A program made the translations under genes and the position numbers. From the NCBI GenBank assembly GCA_903813345.2, contig CAIIXF020000007.1, forward strand, positions 34,378,538-34,442,537: a stretch of 64,000 nt of DNA, read 5' to 3'. A model generated the notes under the pieces. It was not told where the DNA came from. It did no database searches and saw only the letters and a list, made by a program, of their open reading frames with translations. Within the stretch, counting starts at the first letter, position 1; the number at the start of each line of letters is the position of its first letter. Below, piece after piece: positions 60,568 to 64,000 of the stretch. This stretch comes from Owenia fusiformis (Eukaryota; Annelida; Polychaeta; Sabellida; Oweniidae).

Positions 60568-62839
60568 ATTATGTCACTTGTCGTGGTGCTACAGGTTGGG
60601 GCAGTTATACAGGCTACAGGGCTTATAAGTAAGTATAGTCCAGTGATATGTCAGTCCAACAAACCAAATTTACAATCACAGGACCATCGTGTAATAGTCT
60701 ATGGAAAATACATTCATATTTTTGCAAAGTTTTGCATATTTTGGATTGTCTGTGTTTTGGCTAATAAATGTCTCCCTCTTTTCTTTTGATGCTTCTCTGA
60801 CATATTATTTTCAAAAAAATGTTATGACTGAAGTCAAAGGTTTATTGCAAATAAAAATTTGTCCGAGATTTGTAACATAAAATCGTTTTCCCATATTATA
60901 TTGCACTGTGGTCATTTGTTTATTTTTTAATTTCGAGACTTATTAACATTTGTTTGAGTTCCCTTATCTGGCTCACTCTGTATAATCGATGATGTTCCTC
61001 CAAAACGAATGTCTAGAATTGTTCGGCTGTTCTGCTGTACTTTGATTCCTTGTATATTTCACCCTGCTTTCCTTCAATGCTTATATATTTGCAGTTTTCT
61101 ATTTCTTCCAGCCCATGTATGGACCACATCTGATATGAGCTTCACCATATTTATATCTTATTGTGTTACAGTGCAGTTAGAATGAACTCAGTCAGTTCAA
61201 ATAAAATTGGTGAATATATTAAAAAACATGTTATTTTACAATCAGTTATTTGCATCATTAATTACTTTTTAACGTTTAGTTCTAGAGGCAGCGGTGGAAT
61301 ACCTTGGAGAACAGCACTTTTGACGGGAGCGTTATTCGGCTCAACAAGATACATGTCAAGACGACGCTACATTGACAATCCTGACAGAGGTACATTTATT
61401 TCACTTTTTATTTTCTTCGTCTCAACTTACTCGTGAGGGTGACTGATCACACTATAGTAACATTACATCATGTTGTATCAACATTATTGTACCAAGTTGT
61501 AAGTACTTGTAGTAAAAATGACATATTTACACAGCTGCCCATTTTTGCAGTAAGAAATTAAAGAAATTCTAGATTCAAACAAAAATGTTAAATAGCGACT
61601 ATTGCTGATATTTTTCGTTATGTTTTAGAGCCTGTAATATGTGTAAACTATGACAACCAGATTAACGCTACAGCCGGTGTAATAGTGAACGCTACAACAA
61701 ATGCTACTACTAATGCTACGTATGTCATGGGGAGGTTTATATGTCCAATGTGGAACCAAAATGAGAACATGCAATGTTGCTGTGGCCCAACAAATAAAGA
61801 GTATTGTTGCGAATGTACCATGTACGTATCATCATGATAAAACATAAGGTAGAAGGGTATATGGGTTGCCAAACTCATCGAGGGGGTATAGCACAAATCT
61901 CTAAAATGGCATTCTATCGGTACAATTTATGCATTACAATTTATGTTATTGACTCTGCTATGCAACTTCCAGTAGCACCTGAACAGCTCATAGGTAATGA
62001 TTGTTAGAGCTCAACAACAGACTAAAACGGCAAATCAATTCTTTTTAGAGCTCGTATAATTTCAATACTGTGCCAGATATGATTTTTTTCATTTAGTTCA
62101 GAGTTTGAGCATGCCAAATGCAATGCGTACGTGGTCGGTAATCTCTTTATCTCAAAGAGCATTCCCTCTACTTCTCACTTTCTTTTTTGGTATTACACTC
62201 TTCTTTCATTTTGACTAGTTCACATTGTACTATTTATGCAGGTCTATAGGGGCTATTGTCGGAATCGCAACAGGGGGTGCCCTAGGTCTAATCATTTTGG
62301 TGTCCATCGCTATACGTAGCTTTTGTTATTCTGACCTTCAGAAAGGCCGTTGTCGGAAGAAAAAAACTGGATGCGCAAAAGGTAAGTAGAACTTTGTCAA
62401 TAAGAGGAATTTAATTATTAGACAGTTATCCGCTTTGTGCAAATTGTTTCGCATACACAGGTTTCATAGATTAAAGGGGCAACACAATTGCCCACATCAT
62501 GCCTTTATTTTAGAATGACATGACAAAGTGGAGATATCTGCAGATTAAATCTTTAATGTTTTCTATATTTGATCAGACAACTCTTTTGTAAAAATAGAAT
62601 TGGGATTGTATTTAGGAAACATTAGAATGCTTTCTAAAAATATTGCTATCAACATTCGACTCCCTCCTCACCTTAACTATGACGCTAACTTTGACCTAGA
62701 TGATGTTGTGGGCGTTGCAAAGACCTTCCCTGATGGCTACCAGACAACCTATGGCAACACTCCTGCAATCGGTGATAAACAAGCTAAAGATGACTTAAAT
62801 AAGCAACCATGGCCGGGGCCAGAAGAAGGTTCATCTTAA
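60568..62839 (+). CDS. Second CX-module membrane protein cassette (5' exon not found)
   Basis: Exons 60568-60628, 61280-61389, 61629-61821, 62242-62381 and 62616-62839 join in phase (243 codons including TAA, entering in phase 1). Order matches the upstream gene: an aromatic/Gly-rich short exon (DYVTCRGATGWGSYTGYRAY), TALLTGALFGSTRYMSRRRY, a six-cysteine CX/Shisa-like exon (VICVNYD, FICPMWNQ, CCCGPTNKEYCC) with extra NAT glycosylation-type sites, a TM exon (GAIVGIATGGALGLIILVSI) and a short polar tail. It lacks the PGY repeat. No signal-peptide exon was identified upstream, although its first exon has the phase needed to accept the first exon at 38787-38850. A candidate poly(A) signal ATTAAA lies at 62909-62914. 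Confidence 0.72.
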
Positions 62840-64000
62840 TTTTATTATTTAATTGATACTAAACAGCATGTTTATCGATTTGCATACTCAAGATTCCAAC
62901 ATACAGCAATTAAAACTGTAAAACAGCAAATATATAAAATTAAACCAGACTCAAAGCCTAAAATTCAAATTGCCATTTAATATCATGTTTCTCAAGAGAT
63001 AACTGGTGGAACTAAGTTTACAAACCACTTACCACACATTAATATATGTATATGGCATTAAAGGACAACTATTTATTTATATAAACTAGCAGGGTATCCA
63101 TTGGGGGATGGCAGATCCCTGGCGGTTGTGCGACAGAAGCAATAGAATATTTGGATAAAATGAAATTTATCAATATAGCATATCAGGTTGGCTCTCAATT
63201 TCAGAAAAATGTCTCTTGTTTGGAAAAACAAGCTTTTTTGAAAAGATGAGTCCCAATTTTGAAAATGGGTCCGCATTTTAAAACAATGTGACCATATTTT
63301 CAAGAAGTGGCCAACATTTTGAGGCCATCATGTTTTCACCGCAAATATATCAAGGTTACCTTCCCTTGTGAGCTTTCAAATCTGATTGGTAAATGGTTGT
63401 CAAAATAGTTGGGCAAGAGTTCGAACACTTGGACAGCCAAGAGCAGCTGGGCTTCCACACATGTGCGCCAACATCGTTATTTTAATGCTCGATACCACTT
63501 AATGATTATCGAAAATAATAATCTGCGAGCCTTATACGGATTTGCGAAATTCATTTCTAGTTTTTAGGAAGCACTGTGGAAAGACAAATGTCAAACCGTA
63601 GCCCTAAACTTTGTTTTTATGTTATTCCAGAAAAATGTCACTCAATAGGCCAGGCAAATTATGGTTTGGTTTAAATAAAATTAATGTGAAAATCCTAATT
63701 CAGTAGACTATAATTTTTAAAAATGGTATTAAATACTTCAAAGGTAATATTTACATTTTGTCTCATTTGTTTTAGGATACTGGAAGTTGGATTGATAGTA
63801 TGGCTTTGATTCGGTACGTACTTGTTTATCACAGATGTAGACTAAATGGTAGTAAATTTTAATATTTTCTGGACGTTTCACATCCACATATCAATGCTAC
63901 ATATTCTCATTGCTACATGTCTCGTATACAAACAACATTCATCTTAAAGTATTTAAATGTGATCAGTGGCCCGGGAATGTTGCACTTTCAATAGCATAGT
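62840..64000. other. 3' flank, no gene seen
   Basis: AT-rich; no supported exon. A splice-acceptor-like TTTGTTTTAG at 63766-63775 is followed by only a few codons and is not enough to call an exon. Confidence 0.35.

Overview
This is an AT-rich window from an invertebrate animal nuclear genome. Genes are split into many exons with GT-AG introns, coding and repeat-rich stretches alternate, and the gene families are metazoan (Arkadia/RNF111, GPR155/LYCHOS, PAN/CUB and CX-module proteins). DNA transposons, fold-back elements and minisatellites are abundant. I cannot name the species. All gene models were assembled by hand from splice sites, reading-frame phase and remembered family motifs.

Layout. 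(1) 1-5620 (+): the 3' part of an Arkadia (RNF111)-like RING E3 ubiquitin ligase, eight exons, with a 36-bp minisatellite downstream. (2) 7.1-12.4 kb: intergenic DNA with a fold-back element and a Penelope-like retroelement fragment carrying two opposed hammerhead-like motifs. (3) 12820-31957 (-): a complete GPR155/LYCHOS-like gene in 14 exons (917 aa), convergent with Arkadia. Its largest intron holds, on the opposite strand, a complete nested gene (18104-20697, +) for a secreted PAN/apple - Thr/Ser-rich repeat - CUB protein. Another intron carries a deleted mariner element. (4) 32-38.7 kb: a dense stack of TIR and fold-back elements, with one weak two-exon small gene candidate. (5) 38787-56940 (+): a single-pass membrane protein gene with signal peptide, RSY-rich segment, six-cysteine CX/Shisa-like module, transmembrane exon and a Pro/Gly/Tyr tail. 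Two of its exon positions are each present in two phase-matched versions that cannot be combined in frame. (6) 60568-62839 (+): a second, paralogous set of CX-module exons without a recognisable signal-peptide exon. The rest of the window is intron or intergenic DNA.

The most interesting biology is the CX-module locus. Its exon phases imply mutually exclusive splicing at two positions, and the downstream exon cassette could be a separate gene or a further set of alternatives served by the same first exon. Second come the nested antisense mucin-like gene, whose coding repeat lies beside a nearly homogeneous 43-bp array, and the cluster of nested fold-back elements that reaches to within about 250 bp of the CX gene's start codon.
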